Source: Nymphaea colorata (taxonomy: Eukaryota > Streptophyta > Magnoliopsida > Nymphaeales > Nymphaeaceae). From it: DNA of 64,000 nt. The notes below the pieces were generated by a model. The model did not search any database and was not told the origin of the DNA. It was given only the letters and a program-made list of their open reading frames with translations. This document shows, in pieces, positions 46,285-58,383 of the stretch. Where the stretch lies: the NCBI RefSeq assembly GCF_008831285.2, contig NC_045148.1, positions 620,001 to 684,000 on the forward strand, read 5' to 3'. Made by a program: the position numbers and the translations under genes. Position 1 is the stretch's first letter, and each line of letters begins with the position of its first letter.

Positions 46285-46326
46285 GGATCGACCATTCCCG
46301 GCGCCTTTACCGGGGGTAATTGATCC
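46285..46326. other. 42-nt LTR hairpin, copy 2
   Basis: GGATCGA pairs with TTGATCC (one G-T pair) and CCCGG pairs with CCGGG. Same position in the LTR as the copy at 38,129. Confidence 0.75.
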
Positions 46327-47839
46327 AAGGGTTATGCTTATTATTGATGCATTTCACTTTCGGCTTAAGCATCTTTTATATATGTGGTGTGGAAGAATAT
46401 TGAAAGTTTGATGTTTCAAACTTTTGAAAAGGTTCTTAAAGAATTGCTTGAGAATGTGAAACATTTTGAGGAAAAAGTAGAATTAGTAAATATCATTTGA
46501 AATGTTTGAGAAATCATTTTGAAATCACTTTAGTTTTCTCTTAAGACTTTAAGTAGGTTTAAGATTTTGCTCTAATTCGGATACCACCTAGTTGGAGCTC
46601 TATCTCATCTTGTTTAAGTTCTTGGAGAGGTGCTTGTGATCATAAGTGAAATTAAGTGGAGGTGAATGCATGGATTCATTGATCCTATATGATTGGAAGA
46701 AAAATGACTCATTCCTACCACAACATTTGTCTAAAGCATTCCTACCACAACATTCATATAAATCATTCCTACCACAACATACATCTAAGATTTTTGTTTT
46801 AATGAATATCATATATAAGAATGAAAAGTTTTTGAAAATGAATTGGGGTTGTAGACCATCAAACATGAATCCAATATTGGGTCATTACTTGATTTATGCT
46901 CTTAGTGAAGTCAGTAAATAAAAATGATCTTGGAAAGAAAAATGTCCAAATGATGCACAAGATGAGATATTTGATCATAAGAAAATATAGAAAAGAAGAG
47001 TGAGAAAGAGATCTTGAAAATCACAAGATCAAAGATTTAAAAGAAAGAGAGATACATATTCATATACGTATTTACATATACATATGTATATATATATTTA
47101 TACGTATAGATATGTATATGAAAGCTTATGAAAATGAGGTTTAAATCAAGTAGAGAAAAGAATATCACTTTAGAAAGAGAGAGAGAGAGAGATCTTAAAA
47201 TTGAATACACGTATACATATTCATATATACGTATATGAGAGTTTGTAGAAGTATGTTAAATCATAAAAAGAGAAAGACAAAGAAAGACATTCATGTGCAT
47301 GTACACATATATAACATTTATATATGTATATGTCTTCATGAGTATTAAAATCTTGAAATGCCTTGAAAATAGTCGACTTCAATTTTTGATATAAGCCAGA
47401 GGGGAACTTGGGCTCATGCAAGAACCTAAGTTAAATCTCCAAGGCCGCATTAGAGAGGGTATTCTTTTAAAAATGTTTTGCAAAATATGATTTATATGAA
47501 TATAGAATGTTATTATTCCATTGGTTGCAAGAGAATATGTTTCTTCCACCATTGGGTATGGAAGAAGCTCAAAGCACACGATAAGGTGTTCATTAGGGTT
47601 CCTAATCAGATGATTAAAAAGAAAACTATCGAGCAAAATGGCATGCAAATGCATATTAAAATGTACATATTTTGTGAGGGTTTTTCCCGGGTTGAACAAG
47701 CCTCAACCTCAAAAATTAATATAAAGGTAAAAATTCTCAAACCATACTCTCATTCTCGCCATACATTCACATATAAATAGAAAACCAAGCAACTATGCAT
47801 GGATAATATATAAACAATATGAGAAAGAGATTCAACTAA

Positions 47840-48510
47840 GAGGGATAGCATGATTCAACTATGAAAAGAAATACCATCTCGTCTTCTCATGCTCCCGGTC
47901 CACTCGAGCATATCCTCTTGTCTCCAAAAATGAGATTGAGGGTTATCTCCTTTGACCATGGGGAGACGAAGATAAGAAGAAAATGAAGAGATAAAAACAA
48001 TGCTATATTCAATAAAAGAAAAACATGATTCAATCGTGAAATAAAAGATCATCTCATCTTTCCATGCTCCTCGTGCACTTGAGCATAGCCTTTTGTCTCT
48101 AAAAAGAGGTTGAGTGCTCTCTCCTTTGGCCATGGGGAGACGAAGATGAGAAGAAAATGAAGAAAGAAACACAATGTTATATTCAATAAAAGAGAAAACA
48201 TGATTCAATCATGAAATGAAAGATCATCCCATCTTTCCATGCTCCCGGTGCACTTGAGCATAGCCTCTTGTGTCTAAAAATAGGTTGAGTGTTATCTCCT
48301 TTGGCCATGGAGAGATGAAGATTAGAAGAAAATGAAGAAAGAAAGACAATGCTATATTCAATAAAAGAGAAAACATGATTCAATCATAAAATGAAAGATC
48401 AACTCATTTTTCCATTCTCCCGGTGCACTTGAGCATAGCCTCTTGTCTCTAAAAAGAGGTTGAGTGCTATCTCCTTTGGCCATGGGGAGATGAGGAAGAG
48501 AGGAAAATGA
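47840..48510. repeat. About 173-bp tandem repeats (4 copies) in the gypsy 5' LTR
   Basis: Same unit as at 41,550-42,235. AACATGATTCAAT starts recur near 48,011, 48,184 and 48,360, with a first diverged copy near 47,845. Confidence 0.88.
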
Positions 48511-49344
48511 AGAGAGCAATGAGAGGGATGATGATTACATATGATTACATACCTCTAATAACAAATGACTTAGGGAAGATGAACACCTCACTTGAAGATC
48601 CCCTTTATTGAAGCTCCAAGATGATGCATCCAAGAGCTTTGTAGCTTGCTCCAAGTTAGAGAGTAAGAAGAGAAATGTAAAGAGGAATAGGGAGAGAGAG
48701 AGAGAGAGCTCAAAAGAAACTCTAAATCTTCAAGTGAGTGGGATTGGCCACTGGCCCTACAAACACCCATTTGATGTACGCGCAGAGCTATACCAACCCA
48801 AAATTTTCGAAAACCAACCTCAAGGGTCTTTTTTGCAAAGAAAAGGAGGAGGGGGCATGCATCGTCGCGGGCACCAGCCCGGGTGCTGTTGCGTGCCAGG
48901 CGCAACAGCGCCCTGGCGCCTCGGTAAATTGCACGCATGGCAGCGCATCGTGCGGTACCTTCTGTTTAAAAGAAAAAATAAAAATAAATAGAATGACATT
49001 TAAAGTGCATAAAATATGGTAAAACCACCCTAAAAATCCTTTTTTTACATAAAATATGTAGAAAACTTTTTTTTTTCATTATAAAAGAATGGTCGGCTTC
49101 GTTTTAAGTTTCAAAAACGTATTTTGGTGCGAGGACGAAGTATAAAACAGGGAGAGGTCTGTGCACGCGCGTGCGACGCTTATAGCACCAGACTTTGCCG
49201 TTTTGAACTCGATTTTGGATTTTGAGTTTCAAAGGCTCGATTCGAATCTAAATTTGGATCTTGGATTTGAATCTTGCATCTAAATTTGGATTTCGTGCTT
49301 GGGTAAAATAACATAGTCTTTTAGAAAACTTTGGGGTGATTACA

Positions 49345-49349
49345 TAGGT
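49345..49349. repeat. Target site duplication, right copy (TAGGT)
   Basis: Exact match to 38,026-38,030. Confidence 0.85.
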
Positions 49350-52300
49350 TGAGACTAAAAAAAAGAGAAAACACGTGGTAAGAGAGACATTATAACAACT
49401 TGTTACTGCTCTACATTGTGGCATGTCGATAAGTTCCAAAATGAACATGCTTGTGAGAACATTATGATGATTGAACCCGTTGTAAAGGAGGTAACATGAA
49501 ACATGGTGATTATTGTTCATAGCAACAAGGCTTTACTTAATGATAGAATGGAGGAGTACAAATATATAGGAAATCAAAACAATATAAGAAAGTGGATAGA
49601 CTTTGTGGAGAAACTATGCCTACTTAGGTTAACCCATAGGGGCTGAGACATCCTAATACATGATTTTAACATAGCAGTGAGGGTGCATTGTTCCTATTTA
49701 CCGGGCCCTTCAATTGAATAGACATCCTAGGGGACCGTCCTAAGGATTTGATCATGAAATTCTAGATGGTTTTGATTGTGAAAACAAGGGATAGTTAGAA
49801 AATCTCGTTCAGTTAAACACAAAAAATAATATGCATACAAAGTAAACAATAATCAAGCATAGTTCACACAGAAATGCTCAAACAACATAACCCTCTGAGT
49901 CATGGTTCTATCATGCAACTTTGGAAGACAACTTGGATTTTACTTGGGATTTTTTAAATCATCAGTAGTACCATAACATGGTGTACCTATATATACAGAC
50001 AAAACCCAATGTACATGGCATAGATTATCCTTGTAGGTTCGAGAGTTCAAGTGCCACTTTTTTTCCTTGGTTACTTACTAATATATGAGACCATTGTCTT
50101 AATATGTGGTAAGGGGAGTGCCAATACCCAGTTCCAGTAGGTTCGTTCAGTCATTGAACTTCCTCAAAATCATTGCTTATGGAGAGAATTTTGTGACATG
50201 ATGACTAAGACTTGTATAAGTTCGGGGAAGTTACCTAAGCAAACCATGTCATTATTCTATATGTTGTAAATTTTTGGCTGTATAATTGCATGATGTTCTG
50301 ATATACATGTGATTTTTGTGGTTAAGTTTAATCTCTTGGATCTTGTCATACACTACTTTATGCTTAGACACACTTTGATTACTTGGAACAATACTTTGTA
50401 TATCATAAAATTTAATATGTATAATCATGTAAATGACTTTAATTGAGAGATAGAATGATTCTAGTACAAACATTTAGTGTCAATGTTCCTCAATATAAGT
50501 TATTTCAATATCCATTATTTTCCATCATATGATAATGAATGACAATATTGAGGCTCCAAAACAAGAAAAAAGCGGTTAATTTTCTTGTTTGCATATCATG
50601 ACTTTAGTGAAATAATGGATTTATTCATTATTTCTTTCAGTTATCTATTGACTTCCAGATTCATTGTTGTTCACTTATGTTAAGAACATAAATGACAAAC
50701 AACTAACCAGTTAGCACCATACAAGTACTACTATTTAAATGCAACATCAAGTTATCGGTTCAAATAGCCTTTCTATCACTCCTTGTGGTCTCATAGCTTG
50801 GAGTTGTTCAATGGTACGTATGGGTTTTCAACCAATAGCAAAACCATAACAAAAAAGATGTAGCTTGGAAAAATGAAGCATGGCCATAAATTTGGAAAGG
50901 ATGCTTATCTGAAGAATTGCCACGATGGAGGTCTATCTGATGGTGCAAATATTAATGAAAACATCATGTATGTGTTCTCCATTTTTTTTAATGGTGCAAC
51001 TCTTGTTTTCCTATAACTTGCTAGATTATGGGGACTGCAGAAAGCTTAATCTCTGATGATATTTGTGTTACAGATGCAATTGAGAAAGCAAGACGACCAT
51101 GTTGTTTGGATGCAAACAACAAAATTTTGAACCTTTAGCAATTGTATGAGAAGGCAAATGCTGATCTCAGTGAACGTAACATGATAGATGTTGACACATA
51201 TAGTTTTGGCCGCAATAAGAATCTTGTACCTTGTACAACTAGTTGGCTTGGTGGAAAGGTGACTTCTGTTGTGTAGCATATCTTATTGTTGGTGGTGAAC
51301 TTCTCCTTGGTGTTGGTTTTTCTTGTATGTCTTTGGAAATCCAATGTTTGTTTCTCACCTATAATATTTGATTGACTTTGTGAATGACAATGCATGAAAT
51401 GCGGTATTATGTTCTTATCATATTTCTCACGTATTTATCTATCTTTTATTCTTCAAACCCACATTTATATTGAAATAAGTATCATGGAGATTTTGTTTGA
51501 ATTTTATCAAAATTGGGTGATTTAGAGCAAAAACAATGTATTCAAGATTTTAGGAGTAAAATGGTAAATTTTTCTTGGATCCAAACATTGCTTTCGAGCC
51601 AAACTCCAACCTATTGTGACTTCAAGCCTAAGTACCTTATAAAAAGTCCTTGTTGGCGTGAACCACAGATTTCAATTGTTTTTGTTGTTGAGACACAATG
51701 TAAATAGCTTTTCTTAAGTGATGTTATCAAAATTCTAGGAAATATGGAAATTGGGTTTTCTCTTTATGAATATCCCATATTCAACATGACTTTGGTATCT
51801 TGATCTTCCGATGACCCCACCACATTCTTAACAAACCCCAACATGTGAAGGATGGAGGAAAGTTTCAAGTTGTTGTTTGGACTAAGTAAAAATTGCAATG
51901 GTGAGAAGAACGCCATTTTTCTTTGATTTCTTAGCAAAAATGCCTCTCTTTTAATAGGAATTGAATGTTGACGCATTTAGTTGTAGGGTTGCATATAAAG
52001 TAGGTGAATTTGGGTTAATTGTTTCAACTATTTTTCTACTTTCAGATTGTGTATATTTCATGAGGTCATACATGTTATAGTATAGGATCGCTGTTGCCTT
52101 TTAAAGTACCTGGCCATTGTTTGGTCGGGTGTTTCATGAAAAGTACTGTATTTTTGTCTTTAACTCCTGTTTTTCGGACTTTTAGGGATAACAGTATTGT
52201 GTTTAGTGTCTGTTCACTGCTGAGCTCCTGATTTTTCAATCAAAACTTGGGTTTATGCTGGACTTGCACTAAAGATTAATTTTGGAATCCTTTATTGCCG

Positions 52301-52910
52301 TGACTAAGTTTTTTACTGGTATTCTAGCTTAACCTTTACATGTTGTTGCATAGTTCACAAGTTTATGATTTGATGGAGGTTATGTCATAAAGAAACTCAT
52401 AGAGGTTTTGCTGCAGCTGGGCTAAGCTGGAAATCTATAAGCAAGATCATATGCCCTCCTTTGTGCTTCATCTACCCAAGAATTTTCTTCACTTTGTTGT
52501 AGGTTGTAGATTGAACTTTCTGTATTCTGGTTGATTGATTGCATGCTTCAGCAGCTTCTTTATCAACCCAAATCATGTTTTGAAAGTAGAATATTGGATG
52601 TTTGCAGTTTTGAAGATCAAAATTGAAGAAGATATCAAACAAGGCTACTGCCAACATCTGGGTGGCCAACCTGTACTTGGCTGTTTCTCATCTGCCATTT
52701 CCAGCCTTTTCCTTAACATCATGCATTTTTTTGTCTTCTTAGGTGGTTCAGAGTATGAATCTGACCACTAGTTAGATTATTAGTAGAAAAATCAGTCTTA
52801 GATCATTTTCTGATTTTGAGTCCAAATTAGAGATTTCTAGGGTTTGTCTTCTTTTAGATATCAATTTAGTTTTGGTGTTCGTCTTCTCTATTTGAGTTTT
52901 GTAATTGTTC
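49350..52910. other. Unassigned AT-rich DNA
   Basis: Right flank of the gypsy element. No gene was recognised. An open stretch that may be an eroded exon lies at 51,062-51,277. A 5' LTR for the old gypsy relic was looked for here and not found. Confidence 0.35.
51062..51277 (+). pseudogene. Possible eroded exon, unknown family
   Basis: After TTGTGTTACAG (acceptor-like) one frame reads DAIEKARRPCCLDANNKIL, an in-frame TAG, then YEKANADLSE and YSFGRNKNLVPC..SWLGGKVTSVV before a TAG. The composition looks protein-like for about 70 codons with a single stop. No family is recognised; it could be a processed or captured gene piece. Confidence 0.3.
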
Positions 52911-52913
52911 ATG

Positions 52914-55900
52914 TTAACACCCCAAATTTCTTAAAGGCAATTCTGAAAATTTTACGAAGTATTTAGAGCAAAATTTGAAGTAACCCACCTTGAGGCCCCA
53001 TCTAATCCAGTTCTAGCTAGACCGAGTCTAGGAATCAATCATAATTTTAGCCCTCAACCTGCTTAGAACTGTGAATTCCAAAATCAAAATCTCTTGTTGA
53101 ATTTGAAAAAAGAGTTAAAATCCAAATTCAATTAGAATTAAAATAAAGTTCAAACATCATCCCAGACCCAAGGAGCTAATTAAGTTCAGAACTAAAAATT
53201 CAATTTCAACTTGGGTTTGAGTCTAACCTAAGATAATTTAAAATTTTAGCTTAGTCAATTTCTCCACTACTGGAATTATGGACTAAAATGTCTATATTAA
53301 TTCCGGATCATGGAAACCATAATTCAAGGTTATCCAAGTCGATCTACAGAATATGGAGTATGCAATCACAAGATCCAACTCAAGCAAATTGAAAGAATTT
53401 GATTTGCTAAGCAATCAAATTTCATTCAACAAAATTCAACCAATCTAGCGCTCACTCGCCAAAAAGAGTGTCCAAAACATGATTCAAACTAGATGTTGAT
53501 AAAATCTATACAATTAAAAATAACAAATTGTCAAAATTGAAGACTAGTCGAAGTCTTGATGACTAAGTCTGGACTCATCTACCCCATGTGTGTGGCTAGG
53601 TAGGTCCCATGAAATTCAAATTTTCAAAGAGAATTTATTCTTTTTTTGATGTCATCTAATTCACAAAATTTCAAATTTAAAATTCCCCTTAGTGGGATTA
53701 AAAATCCAACTAAGATTAAAGAGAATTTTAATTAATTTTCTTTCCCAAAATTGGTTTTAATAAAAAAATGAAACCAAATCAATTATAGAGAACTATTTGG
53801 GCCTCTCTCTCTCTCTCTCTCTTCTTCTTCTTCCTTAGAATTATCTCAAGTAATTCTAATCAATAAGAAAATAATTTGAATCAAAACAATTTGGGAATAG
53901 CTTGCTTGGGGTGAGGTCCTCTCCACTTTTAAAGCCTACTTTAAAGTTGATGTGTTCCAGAAAGAGGTGCTAGTCTTCAACTTCGAAAATTCTAAAAACA
54001 GCTCGTAAAAGCTGGAATATCTTCAAATCAAAGAGTTGCTCAAGTGGACGTACTCTACATAAACTTCCATGCTCTTTTGAAGAATCTCAAGATTTTGAAC
54101 AAGAGCATATAAGCTTAATTAAGGCTGGCTTCATTTCCAACTCTTGATTAAAGAGCCTCCTAAATGGTGCATGTTCTTTTCTTCTTTCCAAAATTTTCTT
54201 TGTTTTGAAAAAGAACTTAAAGTTAAAGAATGAGATCAACCTCAATTAAGCTTATCTCCCCCTTTAAAAAAAGTAAATAAATAAGGAGCCACCCAAGTGG
54301 TGGGATGCACCTCTTCTGTTTAAGAAAATATTCTCTTGTGAAATTATTTTAAGGTGAAAACAAAACCAGCTCAAGTTGAGCTGCCTTTGGGCGTGCCCTC
54401 TCTCTCTCTCAGTTCAGATCTTGTAGAAAGATTTTGGTAGATCAGCTTCATCAAAGTTATTATACTTCCAAGGCCAATTGGGGAGACAGCCTTCAGTAGG
54501 CCTGCCCTCCATGGGTTGGGAGCTTAAATGCTAACTATGTTAGTTATTAATATCTGAAAAGAGAAACTTAGTTAGAGCCACCCGTTTTGGCATGCTCCAA
54601 TACTTATTTTTAGAAAATATTTTGGAAAATAGAACAACTCAATTAGAGCTAAACATCTTTCAAGACCTAAACAAAGAACCACCCAAAGGTTGTGCTCTTT
54701 TCTTTTTCAAATCTCTTCTTGATTAAGGAAAAATATATCAAACTTAAGCAGTGATCAGCTGAATTAACGCTGATATATTTCCAAAAAAAAAAAGCAACGG
54801 AGCAGCCATATAGGGTGCGTGCTTCTTTAACTCTTCTTGGGAAATTTTCAATTCTGAGAAGTAGGTCAGCCCAATTAAGGCTTATCTCTTTTTCAAGATC
54901 CATTGGAGGGGAAGGCGTGCCCTCCTTCCCTTCTTCTCTTCGTGTGCCCTCCTTCCCTTCTTCTCTTCTTTCTTTAAAGTCAAGCGGTTAAATAAAAAAA
55001 AAAAGGAAGACCATCCCTCAATAGATCTCACTTCCTCCCTAAGCTGAAGGGACCAAGTTCCAAAACAATCTCTGTCAATGCACAGCTAAAGCTCTATGAA
55101 TGGAGAACTGACCAGCTCAAGGGAGGTCACCTATCTCAGACGTCTTCAGCAAGTTGCACTTGAGCTCATGTAGGGTGGTCTCCCCCCATCTTAGACGTTC
55201 AGCTGACGCCTTCTCTTCCAGCCGGCATCACTAAAAGCTTCCCTATTGTTTTCCCTACGACCTACTCCTGCCATTGTCGTCTTCAGCTAACGTCTTCACT
55301 TGGATGCTTAGCAGTCCAGCTTATTTTAGCAGCTGAGCAGTCAGATGTCTTTAGCTCTCGATCGGTTAGAGCTTTTCATCTCAGTAGCTTCCCTAGCAGC
55401 TGTTTGTTCTACTGCAACCTGATCCAGTAGGGCAACTCCCATTTCCAGCAGATTTTCTAAGGTGATCAGCTGCTCTTCTTCAGGCTCCGCATGACAAGCC
55501 TTTTCTACATCAGCGCAGGCCTCTTCAGTTTCAGCAGCTTGGACAACAGACTCCAAGCTCGCCTATAACAGTTCCAGAGCCCCTTGGTTCAGCTAGTAGG
55601 TTAGACGTCGGCTACAGTTCGATTAGTTTACTGCATCAACTATCTCCAATCAAATCCGTTCCTAATCCACGGTCCTGCAACAACTTGTGCCTGGTTCAGT
55701 CACTTCTCTGCTAAGGTCAACTTGCCCAATTGCAATACTTACTTCAATTAGTCCCTAGTTTATCAAATTGCTCGAATTTTGCTACTTTGAATTCGAACTA
55801 GCAATGTCAGTGTTCAAAACAGTAGTGTAAATACTTATAGAAGCAGCCTAGGCTGCTTGACAGATTTTAGTTAGCAGCTTCACTGCTAGCCATCGGTAGT

Positions 55901-56423
55901 TTAACTACTTACAATCACAGCGGCCTGGCTCTTTCTCATCCACAGCTTAACCGCCGATGGTCATAGCAGCATCGTCATTGTTCTAGATCGGACCAAGTAA
56001 GGTTCGCTTCAACTAAATGGCCTTCTTGCATTTCTGAATGGCAGCTCGTTGATTCTTTTACTGTTCATTATGTCAAAACCATAGTCTAGACGAATCCTAA
56101 TCATTGACTTGCTACTGTCACCAAGTCCAGATCAACAAGTTATTCATTCTACAACAATGCCCATGGCCATCAAGTTGATTCCAATTATATTGCCCTCCAA
56201 CTAACCAAAATCAAGTTTATCTCCCTTATAAGCGGTAACTTGAGTAGCATCTAATGCCATAGCTGACTAGCTATTCCTAGTCTACGGCAGTCAGGCTGCT
56301 CGAAACAGTAGCTACCATTGAGCCAACTCCAATTTGCAACAATCCTGCTCCTCTTGCTCCCACTCAAGACAACAATTTCATTTGTTGTCCCAAGGCTCTG
56401 AATGGCAATCGCATTGTTTTCTT
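52914..56423. repeat. LTR-like start and degenerate repeat field
   Basis: TGTTAACACCCCAAATT at about 52,914 resembles the start of many plant gypsy LTRs. From about 53,900 to 55,000 there are degenerate units of roughly 120-140 bp with words such as GAGCCACCCAAGTGGTG..GCTCTTTTCTT and CAATTAAGCTTATCTCC. A 27-bp doublet with GTGCCCTCCTTCCCTTC lies at about 54,915-54,965. From 55,000 to 56,400 CAGCAGCTT-type words dominate. No second LTR or coding region was identified. Confidence 0.4.
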
Positions 56424-57098
56424 TGTTATAGTCGTGTCCCCCAAAAGAATGCTCAACAACAATAAAAGAGGGCAATCCACCACAAAACTGCTAAAAACGG
56501 AATCACAGGGCAGCGAGCAAAAGAACGAGTTTCCAACACCACTATTGCAGCAATATACGTCAAAATATATGCTAAATAATGCAGAAAAATAGGAGACCAA
56601 TTTACGTGGAAAAACCCCCAATAATGGAGTAAAAAACCACGGGCAAGAGAGACTTTCTATATATCAAGAAAGGGAGCCAAATACATGAGCAACAATATCC
56701 CTACTGTTTTAAGAAAAACAGTGAAGTCAAGAGAACAATAACACTCTCTTATGCGAATGAAAGAAAGAGCCCCAAAGATTCAAGAAAGAAATCACCCAAT
56801 GAAGACTCCCTTCATTTTTCCTTCTTTGTCTTTCCTCTTTCTTCTTGGCGTGCCAATCGACCCACGCGCTTTGCTTCTCCTCTTCTCTTCCTTGCCTTCC
56901 TCTTCTTCTTCTCCTTCTCCTTCTCCTCCCGTATGCAGCCACAAGAGGTCCCTTCTCTTTTTCCCCAAAAGAGAAGCCACGAGAGAGAGAGGCGTAAAGC
57001 CGTAAGAGAGAAGGGCACCATCGGGTGCCCTCCCTTTCACCCGCCCGTCACTTAAGTGACGGGCCGGGTTGGGTCTTGAGGCTGGACCCGACCCAACA
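56424..57098 (-). repeat. 3' LTR of the young copia (675 bp)
   Basis: Plus-strand ends TGTTATAG and GACCCAACA. Nine bases longer than its partner because of extra CTT units near 56,900. Confidence 0.93.
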
Positions 57099-57112
57099 AA
57101 CTCCCCCTCCAG
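57099..57112 (-). other. Polypurine tract of the young copia
   Basis: On the minus strand GGAGGGGGAGTT lies immediately before the LTR start TGTTGGGTC. Confidence 0.85.
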
Positions 57113-57189
57113 CCTCAAGAGAGGGAACATACCTGCAAAAAAAACAAAATTAATACACTGCCTTAAAGGCAGTCATCCCAACTAGGTCT

Positions 57190-58383
57190 CTACACGTCAT
57201 GTTTCTCTTTAGGTAGAGACTTCGTCATCATATCTGCAGGATTCTTCTCTGTCTGTATCTTCTCTAACTGAATCAATTTCTGCTCAAGCATATCACGAAT
57301 CCAATGATATCTGACATCAATGTGCTTAGTCCTTGAGTGGAACGCTGAATTCTTCACCAAGTGTATAGCGCTTTGGCTATCACAATGCAACACATAGGTC
57401 TTCTGACTAAGGCCTATATCATGAAGAAAATTTTTCATCCACAACAACTCTTTACAAGCTTCAGTTGCTGTAATATATTCTGCCTCTATAGTGGAAAGAG
57501 CAACACACTTCTGCAACCTGGACTGCCATGATACAGCTCCCCCTGCAAAAGTAAAAACATAACCAGAAAGAGACTTCCTAGAGTTCAAATCACCTGCCAT
57601 GTCTGCATCAACAAATCCTTGTATCTCTGGATTAGATTCACCAAAACATAAACAGTAAGTGGAAGTACTTTTCAGATACCTTAGGATCCACTTCACTGCT
57701 GCCCAACGCTCCTTGCCTGGATTTGACAAGAACCTGCTAACTACACCAACTGCATAAGCCAAGTCTGGGCATGTGCAAACCATAGCATACATGAGACTCC
57801 CTACTGCGGAGGCATATGGAACATTCTCCATTCTTTCTTTCTCATCTGCTGAAGAAGGACATTGCTTATTTCCCAATTTAAAATGTGTTGTTAAAGCTGT
57901 ACTTACAGTTTTGACATCTTTCATGTTGAACTTGCTAAGCACCTTCTCAATGTATTTCTCTTGTGATAACCACAACTTCTTGGCCTTCCTGTCACGAACA
58001 ATCCTCATGCCTAACAATTGTTGTGCTAGCCCCAAGTCTTTCATATCAAAGAACTTGTCCATATCGATCTTCAATTGGCTAATCAATTGACAATCCTGTC
58101 CAACAATAAGCATGTCATCTACATATAACAACAAGATAATGAAGCTACCTGATGAGAACTCTCTGATGTAGACACAATCATCTACGGCTGACCTGCGATA
58201 CTTTTGATTTATTATAAATGCATCAAATTTCTTGTACCACTGTCTAGGTGCTTGTTTAAGTCCATACAAGCTCTTCTTCAACTTACAAACCATGTGTTTC
58301 TTCCTGGCAGCCACAAAACCTTCTGGTTGTGTCATGTAGATTTCTTCTTTACATCTAACTGCTCCAACTCCAAGTCTAGACAA
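57190..58383 (-). pseudogene. Copia RT C-terminal part and RNase H
   Basis: A 397-codon open stretch. It opens just after the RT deletion, then reads EEIYMTQPEGFV, SLYGLKQAPRQWY and the catalytic YVDD (residues about 87-90). RNase H follows with VDADMAGDLNSRKSLSGY, STIEAEYITATEA, CDSQSAIHLV and KHIDVRYHWIRD, ending NPADMMTKSLPKEKHDV and a stop. The RNase H residues look intact. The start given is only the first methionine of the open frame; in an intact element this is the end of the pol polyprotein. Without the RT N-terminal half in frame it cannot work. Confidence 0.9.

Larger units (their letters stand above)
38031..49344 (-). mobile_element. Ty3/gypsy element, Tat-like, internally deleted
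   Basis: Bounded by two long direct repeats (38,031-43,268 with an insertion, and 46,187-49,344) and by a perfect 5-bp duplication TAGGT. On the minus strand the LTR begins TGTAATCACC. Order in gene sense: 5' LTR (49,344-46,187), primer-site-like TGGCGGTCATGATGGG, a deleted gag-protease-RT region, RNase H, integrase with GPY/F-like end, a purine tract, and the 3' LTR. The RNase H with the HIKREGNLIADGL block and the integrase style point to the Tat group. A sample of about 110 aligned LTR bases (41,310 versus 47,600) shows about nine differences, so it is older than the copia at 56-62 kb. Not mobile on its own. Confidence 0.9.
46187..49344 (-). repeat. 5' LTR of the gypsy element
   Basis: Uninterrupted 3,158-bp partner of 38,031-43,268. 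Its low end reads TATTCGCATC instead of TGTTCGCATC, a point change in the terminal dinucleotide. The high end GTGATTACA is followed by TAGGT. Confidence 0.88.

Noticed and set aside
56792-57130. Arg/Glu-rich frames on both strands, duplicated at 61,567-61,881
   Set aside because: They are inside the copia LTRs; the charged residues come from CTT/CTCCTT microsatellite DNA.
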